DNA of 64,000 bases from Deinandra increscens subsp. villosa (taxonomy: Eukaryota > Streptophyta > Magnoliopsida > Asterales > Asteraceae): assembly GCA_039602395.1 (NCBI GenBank), contig JBCNJP010000009.1:3149528-3213527 (forward strand). The letters are read 5' to 3'. Shown here one piece after another: positions 21,515 to 32,680 of the stretch (positions within the stretch are counted from its first letter, which is position 1; each line of letters begins with the position of its first letter). The notes under the pieces are model-generated. The model saw nothing but the letters and a program-made list of their open reading frames with translations, was not told where the DNA came from and did not search any database. Both the position numbers and the translations under genes were made by a program.

Positions 21515-24193
21515 TGTGACGACCCTAAAACTTTTGCTTTCTTTCCCCAGCAAATATAGCAACGACGACAGCCGAGGCTGCGAACGCTACGACGCAAGAA
21601 TAATTTTCGGGACGAAAATTCCAATTACAAGGGGATGATGTGACATACGAGAATTTCAAGGTTTACTTCCGTTAGACAAACTCCGTTAGTTACATTATAA
21701 GTGTTAACTTAGTAACTAATGCTTAACTAGGCCGAATACGTCCACGACCTTTGGTTGATCACCGAACCCGTCCATATGTGTTTACTTATTTTATTGCCAC
21801 TATGTGAAATTATGTGCAACGTGTTTACTGAATTAATTGTGTAAATTGGTCACTTTTGGTTTCCAGCGAAACTACCGGGCGAAACTGTAGTGTCGCCCGG
21901 TAGCCAGCTAAACTGTTTGACTTGCATGAGTTCAGAGCCAGTTTCGCTTGGCCAGCGAAACTGCCAGCGAAACTAGGCCCTGATATATAATAACATAAAA
22001 CCCTAAAGATCCCATTTTTGCCTCATTCCACACAAAACACACACACACTCTCCATCTTTTCTCCTGGAAATCTGGTCAGCCGAGAATCACACCGAGCCAT
22101 CGAGATCTCAGCCCCGAACCATCATCCATTGAGCTTGGAGATCGAATCGTGAGTCCCAAAACCATACTTTATGCATTTTCTATGTGTTTTACTATAAAGC
22201 ATGCTTGAATCTTCATGTAATCACTTGATCTTCTGATATGTTGCTTAGGGATGCTAGATCTATCATAAAGTCAGTAACTTTACGTGTAAACTCAAACCAT
22301 AATGAAGATTTATGCTAGATTAGGTCATTTTAGGTTTAAAATGCATTTTTGGTGATTTGATGATAAAAACCCATGTTTAAGGTGTTAAAGCTTACTGATT
22401 TATGTTGGTAAATGTCTATGTATGCTAGATAATGAATTACATGAAATATGGAAGCTGTTAGATTGATTTTTAGGCTGATTTACGTGTTTTTCGCGACCAG
22501 CGAAACTGTACTGTTCTCTGGGCGAAATTGCTTAGCGAAATTATGTATATCTTCATCCAGCGACACTATGGAGCGATACTGTAGTGTCGCCGGGTAAACC
22601 AACCAGATCTGTCCGAACGAAACTACCGAGCGAAATTCCCTGAACGAAAGTTCAAACCAGTTTCGGGCGAAACTAGGCTAGCGAAACTGTGCCAACAGTT
22701 TCGAGCGAAACTAGCCTAGCGAAACTGTGTCATCGGGTATTGCCTAGCGAAAGTGCTGCCCGTGCACACAGCGAAACTGCCTAGCGAATCTATGCTAGCG
22801 AAACTGTGACCAGACCTAAACCCAAACTTGTGCAACTTACTTGAATGCTATGCTATGACCTACATGATTATGCTATGATGAAACATGTTTGATTTCTGAT
22901 TTATGTGAACCCTTGTTTATGATCAACCATTGGTGTCGTGTGTCGGTATGTCGAGTCGTAGTTCCAACGTGCTATGTTATGGGCCATAGTGACGTTAAGT
23001 AAAGATTAGACACAAAACTAATACTTAAGACCTAAACATGTTCATAGGTCTTCATTAAGCAATACTTGGATTAATTAACAAGTGTAGCTGAGCAACCTAA
23101 GGTGAGTTTCACAAACCCTTTAATTGTGAGCCCGTTTGGGTCACAACGAACATACTAAACGGAAAACAACGCTGACATTTTGAGGTATCGCCAAATGGGA
23201 TATCTGTTATGGAAGTTGGAGTGTTTTATGGGAAGCACTTGCAACTGTCCATCCTTGGGATTTCAAATGAAATCCGCAACCAACAATTCGATAACACTTG
23301 GGATTTCAAAGGAAATCCGGAACAACCATTTTGACACTTAAACTCTTTTTAGGATTTCAAATGAAATCCAGAATAAACGTTTTTAATATGACTAGTGTAG
23401 GTTAAAGTCTAAACCAAATGATATCACATGATTTCTAAGGATGCCTTGAAACTAAAAAGTCCTCAACAATTTAGTACCATTAATTTGTGAAGCGAGGGGA
23501 TGTTGGGTAGATCTACTGAGGGTTGACAACCCTGCTCCGCGGTACACAAATGTGTAGCCAACCGGTTGGAGGCCGAACGGAGTACAATATCAGCCTATTT
23601 TAGTTGTGGGTCCCACGAGGAACACAACTGGAGGCACAAACCATCGGCAAATGCCGAACTCTGTTACGTCAGCTTTGGTACGAACTTCCTTAGTGCATGG
23701 AAACCGGATTAGCTACCCGCGATATCGGTTGACCGCTTTAACTTTTACTTAACTAGTGCATATTCGGTAATTCAACACTTGGAAAAGTTTGCAAAGCTAG
23801 TACTTATTATATGTTGATACATACGCTTATGAGACCGGGCCAATGCATGACATGCCCACCGTGAACTCACCAACCGTTAGGTTGACACTTGTGTGGTTTT
23901 CACTTTTGCAGATCGTTGAGGAGTATCCGCTGGAGGTTGGCATGGCACATGAAGATGTTCTTCTTTCATTTAAAACTAAACTGGGATTTCTAAACAATGA
24001 TTTTGTAAAGCACGTGGTTAGTGCTAAGTTACTGATGTTTTATTCCGCTGCGTAACTTTTGAAACTGTTTTATGATGAATGTTTGAATTATACTCTGATT
24101 CGTTTAGTATTTGTAACTAATGGTTGTGGTCCTGGTCTGGTCGCACCCCTTAACGGTATAAACACCGTTAGTGGTTAATTTGGGGGTGTGACA
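21515..24193 (+). repeat. Gypsy 3' LTR
   Basis: 2679 bp, colinear with 13570-16186 apart from roughly fifteen substitutions and a 62-bp segment present here (about 23192-23253) but absent in the 5' LTR. It carries the same internal tgtgacat site (about 21638), TATA box and GCGAAA clusters. Confidence 0.95.
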
Positions 24194-25248
24194 CCTATGG
24201 TTGAGGATGGGCTCCTATTAATCAAATATGCAGCAGTATCAACTGCTTCACCCGAAAACATCTTAGGAAGACCTGAACTAGATAGCATACATCTCACTTT
24301 ATCAAGCAAAGTCCTATTCGTCCTCTTAACAAGACCATTTTGTTGAGGGGTACCAGGAATAGTTAGATGTCTTACTATACCTTTGCTCCTACAAAATTGA
24401 TTAAACAATTCATTATAAAACTCTAATCCATTGTCAGTTCTAAGCTTCTTAATTTTCTTGTCAGTTTGGTTTTCTATCATAGTAACCCATTCCTTAAACT
24501 TGCCATAAGCATCACTCTTGTGCTTAATTGGGTAAACCCAAACTCTTCTAGAATAGTCATCCACCATTGACAGAAAGTAACTAGCTCCACCTAGACTTTG
24601 TGTTCTTGCAGGTCCCCATAAATCTGAATGAATATAATCAAGCTTATCACTAGACTTATGTTGACTTCTAGTGAACTTGACCCTGTGAGCTTTACCTAGA
24701 ATACAATGTTCACAGAATTCTAAACTCACACTGCTAAGATCATCAAACACATCCTGTTTACATAATTCTATTAAACCCTTTTCACTAATATGTCCAAGCC
24801 TCTTATGCCATAACACAGAATTATTGCTCTTACCTGATCCTACAACAACATTCAACTTAGATTGAACCTTACCATCAAGCAAATATATATTGCTTCTACC
24901 TCTAGTCCCTGTCAACAGAACAAAAGATCCCTTAATGACCTTAGCCTTCCCATTTTTGAGATTGACACAACACCCACTATCCTCAAAAGTTCCTAGAGAA
25001 ATCAGGTTCCTAGTTAAGTTTGGGACATATCTCACATCCTGAAGAGTAAAGTTTGACCCATTTGCCAACTCTAAGTGAACCTGCCCTATGCCTCTTATCT
25101 TACATTCTCTATCATCACCTAGTTTAACTGTGCCCATGTCGACAAGATTCAGATTGTCAAAGTAAGACCTATTAGGGGTCATATGAAATGAGCAACCTGA
25201 GTCTAATATCCATGCCTCATTGTTCTTGACAGTATCAACAACCAACAC
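24194..25248 (-). pseudogene. Copia protease and integrase N-terminal part
   Basis: Encodes the aspartic protease with LDSGCSFHMT, the GAG-pre-integrase zinc finger (HKRLGH...CEHCILGKAHR), and the integrase core with HSDLWGP, RTDNGLEFYN and the PQQNG motif, where the usual glutamate-containing PQQNGVAER is here QQNGLVKR. The frame is cut at INRSPSSTIG by the Gypsy insertion and resumes at 13569. The glutamate replacement would remove the third catalytic acidic residue if the alignment is right. Confidence 0.9.
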
Positions 25249-26068
25249 ATCTGCAGACTCATAGCCTTCTGAATCCTCTTGATCAGATACATATTGACTA
25301 CTCTTCTTAAACCCTTTATCTTGTTTCCTTTTTCTCCACTCAGGACAGTCTTTCTTAAAGTGTTTTTCTGAACCACATACAAAGAACTTTAAGGGGTTTG
25401 TGATTCTTAGACTTAGACCTAAAGTTCCCTTTAGACTTAAACCCTATCTTCTCTGGTCTACCTCTCACAAACAATCCCTCACTGCCCTCATCTTTCACTT
25501 CCTCAGTTCTTTTCTTCAACTCTCTAGACTTAAGGGCAGCTAATACTTCTTCCATTGATAGAGTTTCTCTACCATACATCAATGTGTCTACAAAATTCTC
25601 ATAACTTTGTGGAAAAGCAGATAACAGAAGTATAGCCTGATCCTCATCATCTACTTTGATTTCTATATTCTCAAGATCTAGAACTATCTTATTAAACTCA
25701 TCACAGGCTTCAATAAGTGACTTACCAGGATGAATTTAAAAGGTATAAAGCCTTTTCTTGAGGTACAATCGATTTGATAGAGACTTGGTCATGTAGAGGC
25801 TTTCCAACTTAGTCCACAAAGCTGCTGCAGACTTCTCCTTTGACACCTCTCTTAACACACGGTCACCAAGACTCAAGATAATCGAACTGTGGGCTTTATC
25901 AAGCACTTCCTGCCAGTCACCATCGCTCCAATCAGCAGGTTTGCTATTTTCCCCTTTCAATGCTTCCACAGTACCCTGATAAACCAAGAAGGCTCGCATC
26001 TTCATCCTCCACAAACTGAAGTCATTTTGCCCGTCGAATTTGTCAATACTGAATTTCGTCGACATCAA
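25249..26068 (-). pseudogene. Copia gag with stop and frameshift
   Basis: It starts MMSTKFSIDKFDGQNDFSLW (UBN2/gag_2-type capsid). One TAA (25736-25738) interrupts LYTF / IHPGKSL in frame. The frame then continues to about 25370, where a single-base change disrupts the zinc knuckle; the remaining motif reads VCGSEKHFKKDC in the next frame. The downstream frame runs into the protease at 25248. Without these lesions it would be the nucleocapsid-capsid part of the polyprotein. Confidence 0.88.
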
Positions 26069-26134
26069 TTCACCGATATGAATCAGAGACGTCCCAATTT
26101 TGTCGATTTGATCTTCAATCCCAAGCCGTAATCA

Positions 26135-26146
26135 GCTCTGATACCA
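26135..26146 (-). promoter_or_regulatory. Copia primer binding site (tRNA-iMet)
   Basis: On the minus strand tggtatcagagc starts 3 nt after the 5' LTR end, matching initiator methionine tRNA. Confidence 0.95.
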
Positions 26147-26148
26147 CT

Positions 26149-26450
26149 TGTGAAGAACTGATAATCAAATACGCAATCATCGACCAAACTTGAATGAACT
26201 TTATTGAATCAAAGCTTAAACGAGAGTACAAGAAAGGAAATTACAAGAGAATTACAAGAGATTGATCTAGAAAAATCCCCTAATTCGGAAGCTTATATCG
26301 CTGACCTAACCAACGGTAATAATCTGTTACTAACAACCTCTTAACGAAATATTAAGCCGATTGTACACTTATACCCCTGAAGTTTACAGAATGACCGAAC
26401 CAGTCCCTGAACTTCAAAAATACAGATTTAACTTTATAATTGACTTCACA
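26149..26450 (-). repeat. Copia LTR (5' LTR in element orientation)
   Basis: 302-bp partner of 10789-11091, followed by the TSD tccca at 26451-26455. Confidence 0.95.
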
Positions 26451-26514
26451 TCCCAACTTTTTGATATTGGACTACAATAATCCAATTTTCAATATAACCC
26501 ACAACAGTCCCAAG

Positions 26515-26950
26515 CAATGTTTTAAAAACCGATTTTTTAGTTGAACCGGAAAACCTTCCGGGGCCAGTTCGACCACCGGCCGGTTGAACCGATTAGGGGA
26601 TTTATATATATATTTTTTATAAAAATGTTAATAAACTTGTACACCGAAACAAAAATAGTTTAAATACAAATATAATCCACTCAAAAATAATACTAAATAG
26701 GTATTTCCCAAGAAAATATATGTTTTAAACTTTAAAAAATAATAAAAAAATAACAATAAAATTAAAAAAAATTCAAAAAAAAAAATAGTCAGAAAACCGG
26801 TTGAATCGGACTGGTTGAACCGGAAAAAAACCGGAAAACCGCCCGGTTAGAAACGGTTTGGTTATGTCCAAAAAACCGGGGATTAAAAAACCGGTATGAG
26901 GACTGGTTGGCGGTTGAAGCGGACCGGTTGAACCGGTTTTTAAAACATTG
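26515..26950. mobile_element. hAT-like MITE inside the MULE left TIR
   Basis: 436 bp with 17-bp perfect terminal inverted repeats (caatgttttaaaaaccg...cggtttttaaaacattg) and a perfect 8-bp TSD, gtcccaag (26507-26514, 26951-26958). The interior is AT-rich, with several ccggttgaaccgg repeats near both ends. No coding capacity. Confidence 0.93.
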
Positions 26951-27281
26951 GTCCCAAGTTTTCAGTTAATTATTTAGAATGGTCCCACCGTTAAAAAAAA
27001 CTAACACCGTTAGTTTTTAATCCTAGTTGGCACTGACATAGCGTTGACTTGGAACTTTTTTTAATATAGTAATTATCCACCTCACTTAAAATATTAAAAA
27101 AAAGATTAAAAGAAAAGTTTAAAAGAGATCGTAAGTTCCCATCTTCGAACCTGTTCCCTTTAATCCCTCAAACCCTAATTCCCAAATCTATCACGCTGTT
27201 TCTTCCCCAAATCCCTAAATTGAACTCTCAACCAAATCCCTAAACCTGACTCCCAACCAAATCCCTAAATCGAACTCTGAA

Positions 27282-27640
27282 ATGAGTTCTTCTTTTTCTT
27301 CCACCTCTGGTTCACGTAAAAGAACAAGAATTTTTAAAGTTGGGATTGATCGCAATGTGTATTGCAACCATGATATCGTCGCTGTGAAAAGGATCGCTGG
27401 GCCAAGAACTACACGTCCTGGAGATGAATTTTATTGCTGCTCATTATGGCCTGTAAGTAACTGTTCTTTTAGGTATTAATCCTAAGAATTTTCTGTTTAA
27501 AAGTTTAATTGGTTGTATAATTCGTAACACAGAGGTCAGAATGCAATTCTTTTTATGTGGAAACAAGATGTATAAGCAATGCATTGGAGATGAAGGTTGC
27601 AAAGCTAGAATTAGAGAAGCTAGTATAAGCATACCTGTTT
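27282..27640 (+). pseudogene. Captured GRF-type zinc-finger gene fragment
   Basis: The frame from ATG 27282 encodes CNHDIVAVKRIAG...TRPGDEFYCCSLWP, a good match to the GRF zinc-finger start (CxxH ... GxxFYxC). A donor-like cct|gtaagt at 27450 and an acceptor-like cacag at about 27532 suggest the original intron. The next exon reads ECNSFY in one frame and MWKQDV in another, so the second half has suffered small indels. A LEMKVAKLELEKL coiled-coil-like stretch follows. This is host DNA carried in the Pack-MULE, probably non-functional as a protein. Confidence 0.6.
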
Positions 27641-27944
27641 CTTTGATGTGTATGAACTTCTATCAACATCCATTATGTTATCCAGTAACTCGAAGAAAGA
27701 AATTTTGTCAATTTCCATCCGTACTAGCTTGGATTGTCCACCCTTGTACGTAGCTAGTTTGTGGTTCCAGCTTGAATCTCCCACCAAAATTGAGGTTGAC
27801 AAAGATGAAGGAGTCCATAGAACAAAGGAAATAACAAGAATCGTGGATGGAATTGGGTTCGAATTAGGGGAACAGGAACTTACGATCTCATGTCTCTGCT
27901 TCTTTCTTGTGGAACGCGAAACGTGATTTAGGGTTTAGGGGAAC
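27641..27944. other. Pack-MULE interior, uncertain origin
   Basis: It contains an open + stretch (about 27760-27900) with no recognisable domain. It is likely the rest of the captured gene or filler, bounded on the right by the TIR. Confidence 0.35.
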
Positions 27945-28504
27945 AGGAAACTTACGATCTCTTTTAAACTTTTCTTTTAATCTTGTCTTTTAATCTTTTA
28001 AGTGAGGTGGATAATTACTATATTAAAAAAAATTCCAAGTCAACGCCACGTCAGCGCCAACTAGGATTAAAAACTAAAGGTGTTAGTTTTTTTTAACGGT
28101 GGGACCATTCTAAATAATTAACTGAAAACTTGGGACTGTTGTGGGTTATATTGAAAAGTGGGATTATTGTAGGCCAATATCGAAAAGTTGAGATTATTTT
28201 ATTCCAATTTTCCTTAGAAAAATAAAGCCCAAGTCTTGAATATTATTAATACTAGATTTTAACTTCCACGTGTTGCCGTGAAGGCTTATAAATGTTGTTT
28301 TTAGTTTTAATGTCGCTTCAACTTCCATTGTTGACTGATCAATCTCTGTTTCAATCAAACAATTACACGGCCAATCTGTACAGACATTACATCTTGATCT
28401 CAACATTGTTGGAAACAAATATAAACCCTAGAATTATACTCATACCACAACGAGGCTTTATCCAACACTAAATTCATCCAAATTCACGTCAACAATATTA
28501 AAAG

Positions 28505-28761
28505 TGTTGTCCTTGTTATGTGGTGGGTTTTATGGAAGCATCGAAACGAGGTAATCTACAAGAAGCACGACTTGAAGACGGCTCTCATCTACGACAACGT
28601 TGTTCATTTTTCTTTTCATTGGATTCTAACTAAACATAAGAAGGTTTCTATGTCTTGGGTCAATTGGCTTAGAAACCCTTTAATTGTAATTGTTTTGGTG
28701 TTGAGTTAGCTTTTCCTAACCCCTCGTTTTAATTCTATTTCATTGTCGTTCAAAAAAAAAA
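28505..28761 (+). mobile_element. 5'-truncated LINE 3' end (copy 1)
   Basis: It encodes WWVLWKHRNEVIYKK and a WVNWLRNP end, typical of the C-terminus downstream of the zf-RVT domain in plant L1-type ORF2. It finishes tttcattgtcgttc plus ten A residues. The 5' truncation point is not exact. Confidence 0.7.
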
Positions 28762-29823
28762 CCACCAACATCAACGAACCTCCGTCATCGTCCACCGCTG
28801 TCTGTCCGGCGGTTCCCACCGCAGCAGCCACCATCTTCATTCATCACATCCATCCAAACAAACATCATCGTCATCACCAAATTGACAACCCATCATCAAC
28901 AACACAAACAATCATCATCAAGCTTCAACCATTATCACCAGTTTATCATACATCAATTTAATCTGTAAACACCATACAATCTCTTGACATGAGAATCAAA
29001 TTAAGATCTAAGTAAAAACCCATAAATACAAAAGTAAACCAAAACCCAATTCGGGTTTCTTACGAAGCTCACCGAAATAGAGTGGGTTTGTGACTGAATT
29101 GTTCCACATGTAAACCGCAGCGTCGGGCGAGCTTGAAGCCACCGTCGCCGCCGTAAACAACCACGCTTTCGTTTCTGTCTTGACCAAAATTAGCTCGAGA
29201 ACCCAGAAATTAAACCCAGAAAACGAAAGGGGTTGATGGATGGAGGTCACCGAACAGTAGAAGTAGGTTGCGACGGTCGATTGGTTGTTGGAGACTGATT
29301 GGTTGCCGAGTTGTTGACAACAGAATTGATAAATAAAATATTATATAGAATATTAGACTAAATAAAGTATTTTTTTTCTATTGTACAAAATAAAATATTA
29401 TGTAAATATTAATTGAATTAAAATAATATTACATGATCAATAAAATAATATTTAATGAATAAAATAATATTAAATAATTAAAATAATATAATAATACCCT
29501 CAAAAGTTGAGATTATTTTATTCCAATTTTCCTTAGAAAAATAAAGCCCAAGTCTTGAATATTATTAATACTAGATTTTAACTTCCACGTGTTGCCGTGA
29601 AGGCTTATAAATGTTGTTTTTAGTTTTAATGTCGCTTCAACTTCCATTGTTGACTGATCAATCTCTGTTTCAATCAAACAATTACACGGCCAATCTGTAC
29701 AGACATTACATCTTGATCTCAACATTGTTGGAAACAAATATAAACCCTAGAATTATACTCATACCACAACGAGGCTTTATCCAACACTAAATTCATCCAA
29801 ATTCACGTCAACAATATTAAAAG

Positions 29824-30081
29824 TGTTGTCCTTGTTATGTGGTGGGTTTTATGGAAGCATCGAAACGAGGTAATCTACAAGAAGCACGACTTGAAGACGG
29901 CTCTCATCTACGACAACGTTGTTCATTTTTCTTTTCATTGGATTCTAACTAAACATAAGAAGGTTTCTATGTCTTGGGTCAATTGGCTTAGAAACCCTTT
30001 AATTGTAATTGTTTTGGTGTTGAGTTAGCTTTTCCTAACCCCTCGTTTTAATTCTATTTCATTGTCGTTCAAAAAAAAAAA
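29824..30081 (+). mobile_element. 5'-truncated LINE 3' end (copy 2)
   Basis: Second copy created by the tandem duplication; identical except that the A tail has eleven residues. Confidence 0.7.
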
Positions 30082-31130
30082 CCACCAACATCAACGAACC
30101 TCCGTCATCGTCCACCGCTGTCTGTCCGGCGGTTCCCACCGCAGCAGCCACCATCTTCATTCATCACATCCATCCAAACAAACATCATCGTCATCACCAA
30201 ATTGACAACCCATCATCAACAACACAAACAATCATCATCAAGCTTCAACCATTATCACCAGTTTATCATACATCAATTTAATCTGTAAACACCATACAAT
30301 CTCTTGACATGAGAATCAAATTAAGATCTAAGTAAAAACCCATAAATACAAAAGTAAACCAAAACCCAATTCGGGTTTCTTACGAAGCTCACCGAAATCG
30401 AGTGGGTTTGTGACTGAATTGTTCCACATGTAAACCGCAGCGTCGGGCGAGCTTGAAGCCACCGTCGCCGCCGTAAACAACCACGCTTTCGTTTCTGTCT
30501 TGACCAAAATTAGCTCGAGAACCCAGAAATTAAACCCAGAAAACGAAAGGGGTTGATGGATGGAGGTCACCGAACGGTAGAAGTAGGTTGCGACTGTCGA
30601 TTGGTTGTTGGAGACTGATTGGTTGCCGAGTTGTTGACAACAGAATTGATAAATAAAATATTATATAGAATATTAGACTAAATAAAGTATTTTTTTTCTA
30701 TTGTACAAAATAAAATATTATGTAAATATTAATTGAATTAAAATAATATTACATGATCAATAAAATAATATTTAATGAATAAAATAATATTAAATAATTA
30801 AAATAATATAATAATACCCTCATGTTTGTAATTGTAATAATAGATAATTTTTCTAAGAAAATAAAATCCAAGCCTTGAGTATAAGGGCGAAAGATTTGGT
30901 AGGTTCACTGGTGTGCAATATGACAAGTAAAGATTATTTATTTATTTATTAAAACTAACACTTAAATAGGGCTTACTGGCACGACTGCTTCAAGAACAAA
31001 CAAATCCAAGTTTTGAAACTTTTAAGTAATTTCTTTGAACTCAGATTTTGAACTAAGACTTCAGAGTTCATACTTCGAACTAAGGATTGAATCCTCATTT
31101 AATCCCTTGGTTTGAAATTAGGTTTCTTTT

Positions 31131-31420
31131 CAGTGGCGGATCTAGGAAAGAAAATGAGGGGTAGCGGGGACTAATGAGGGTTTGGGGGCAGCGCCCCCTA
31201 ATTTTTTTTAGGTAATTAACGGGTTTTTGATCATATTTTCAAGGGCTTTTGATCATATTTTTAGGTAAAAACCATAAAATTTATTCCAGGGGTCGCGAAA
31301 AATTCGTTTCAGGGGTCGCAAAATAACAAAAACGTAAAACCCCGAAAAAATTTCCTTCTTCGCGTTAACGGTTCAGGGGTCGCGGGGGCTAACCCTACCC
31401 ATAGGGTAGGTCCGCCCCTG
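31131..31420. mobile_element. hAT-like MITE
   Basis: 290 bp with cagtggcggatctagg...taggtccgcccctg termini and a perfect 8-bp TSD, tttctttt (31123-31130, 31421-31428). It carries ggggtcgcgaaa repeats. Non-coding. Confidence 0.92.
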
Positions 31421-31448
31421 TTTCTTTTAAGTAATCATGTTTATTAAA

Positions 31449-32671
31449 GAAACATTTACATATATCCACTAATTCATATGAATTATCCATTTACCCTTTT
31501 AATTTAATTTTATAAAAAAAAGAAAATCAAATCAACTTGCAATCTACTCCAGATAAAGAAAAAACAAATACAAACCCATCTTCTTTAACCTCTAACGGCG
31601 ACCTATCTCCCCAACCAACTCCCGTTCGACGACCTCTCCTCTCATCCGGCGACCTCCTTTAATCCAACCTCTCGACGACGTCCTACCTACCCGATCTGTT
31701 CCCGTCCGGCGACCTCCTCTCCTCCAACATCTAGACGGCGACCTATCTTCTCCAACGGGCGACAGTGGTCCGATTGAAACGAAGGGAACCGGCAACAGTG
31801 ACAGAATCAGTAAAGTAGCTTTATTAATGTTTGAATCCATGTTTGAACGTAGTGTAACTTCACTTAAACGTATATACAATTTTGTTCAACTTCTATTCTC
31901 CTATGGCTTCATGTGAATGTACAGTAGCTAACTTTTTTTCTTCTTCTATATTATTGAATGATTTGGTTTTATGTTTTGGTTTTAATTAACAACAGCTACT
32001 TGAAGTTAACATTCGTTTATTTTGGAGTTTGGTTTGGTTTATGACACTTAGGCTGTGTTTGGCGTGCCATAAGCTAGCTTATAAGCTAGCTTTTTGACGT
32101 TACCAAACGGGGCTTTTTTTTAATAAGCTAGCTTTTTTTTAAAGCCCTGTTTGGTAACGTCAAAAAGCTAGCTTTTGAAAAGCTAGTTGGAGTAGCGTTT
32201 CAACTAGCTTTTCAACTAGCTTTTCAACTAGCTTTTATAATATTTCCAGTTTTACCATTCCCTAACTTACAAATAAATATATTTATTTACATTTATAACA
32301 TGTACTTTTATGTCATTTTATATTTTTAAGCTAGTTATCAGCTAGTTTTTACCAAACGTTATTTTTTATCAGCTAGCTTATAATTTATCAGCTAGTTGTT
32401 AGCTGACAAGCTAGCTTATCAGCTAGCAGCTAGTTTTTCAGCTAGTGCGCCAAACACATCCTTAAAAGGGAGGATGTGAAAATAGGTAATTATGAGGGAA
32501 AAAAATATGTAAATAGTAATAAGGGTATAATAGTTATTTAATAAATTATTTTAAATGAATTGGCAAATATGTAATATATATGATTTAGCAAGGGGATATA
32601 TGTAATTAAAGTTTAAGCTTGAATATATATGTAATAAAATGACTTAATAGAGGGATATATGTAAAAACCCC
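31449..32671. mobile_element. MULE-like non-autonomous element
   Basis: The ends share an inverted tttacatatatcc and are flanked by a 9-bp direct repeat, tttattaaa (31440-31448, 32672-32680), suggesting Mutator-type insertion. The left half (31580-31790) holds degenerate cggcgacct units, exon-like in composition. A Tourist-like MITE is nested at 32051-32461. Confidence 0.6.
32051..32461. mobile_element. Tourist-like (PIF/Harbinger) MITE
   Basis: 411 bp with ggctgtgtttgg...ccaaacacatcc termini and a tta TSD (32048-32050, 32462-32464). It is built largely of agctagctt / aagctagct repeats in both orientations, so it can fold back on itself. Non-coding. Confidence 0.88.
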
Positions 32672-32680
32672 TTTATTAAA

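Larger units (their letters stand above)
13570..24193 (+). mobile_element. Tekay-like chromovirus Gypsy element, full length
   Basis: 10,624 bp with LTRs 13570-16186 and 21515-24193, a 5-bp TSD cctat (13565-13569 and 24194-24198), an initiator-Met PBS at 16190-16201, a polypurine tract at 21505-21514, and a gag-pol reading frame with one late frameshift. The C-terminal WNSKRGPEYTWERED block and the PHLF end fit a Tekay-type chromovirus. By eye the LTRs differ at roughly fifteen sites plus one 62-bp indel, indicating a very recent insertion. Confidence 0.97.
10789..26450 (-). mobile_element. Copia LTR retrotransposon, minus strand, interrupted
   Basis: Two 302-303-bp LTRs, a 5-bp TSD tccca (10784-10788 and 26451-26455), an initiator-Met PBS, a polypurine tract and the Copia domain order gag, protease, integrase, RT, RNase H, read right to left. 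A 10.6-kb Gypsy element splits the integrase region. Sequence style suggests the Tork group, with modest confidence. The LTRs differ at only a few sites, so the insertion is recent, yet the coding region holds stops, a frameshift and a 161-bp tandem duplication. Confidence 0.95.
10764..28213. mobile_element. Pack-MULE split by nested retroelements
   Basis: A Mutator-like element with termini ggaaaattggaataaaat...attttattccaattttcc and a perfect 9-bp TSD, ttagaaaaa (10755-10763 and 28214-28222). TIRs are about 267 bp. The left TIR is 10764-10788 plus 26456-27140, interrupted by the Copia insertion and by a hAT MITE; the right TIR is about 27945-28213. Without the nested insertions the element is about 1.34 kb. 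The interior (27141-27944) carries a host-gene fragment with a GRF zinc finger and no transposase, which defines a Pack-MULE. Confidence 0.88.
28183..30821. repeat. 1.32-kb direct tandem duplication
   Basis: 28183-29501 and 29502-30821 are nearly identical; I see about three substitutions and a one-base A-tract difference. The unit starts 31 bp inside the Pack-MULE right end, so the duplication happened after the MULE inserted. Each unit holds a LINE 3' tail, a CAN-rich stretch (from about 28770 and 30090) and a minus open stretch (29008-29250, 30328-30570) that I do not recognise. The right part of each unit is very AT-rich. Confidence 0.95.

Noticed and set aside
31592..31879. Minus open stretch rich in Arg and Gly
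   Set aside because: Produced by degenerate cggcgacct repeats inside a non-autonomous element.
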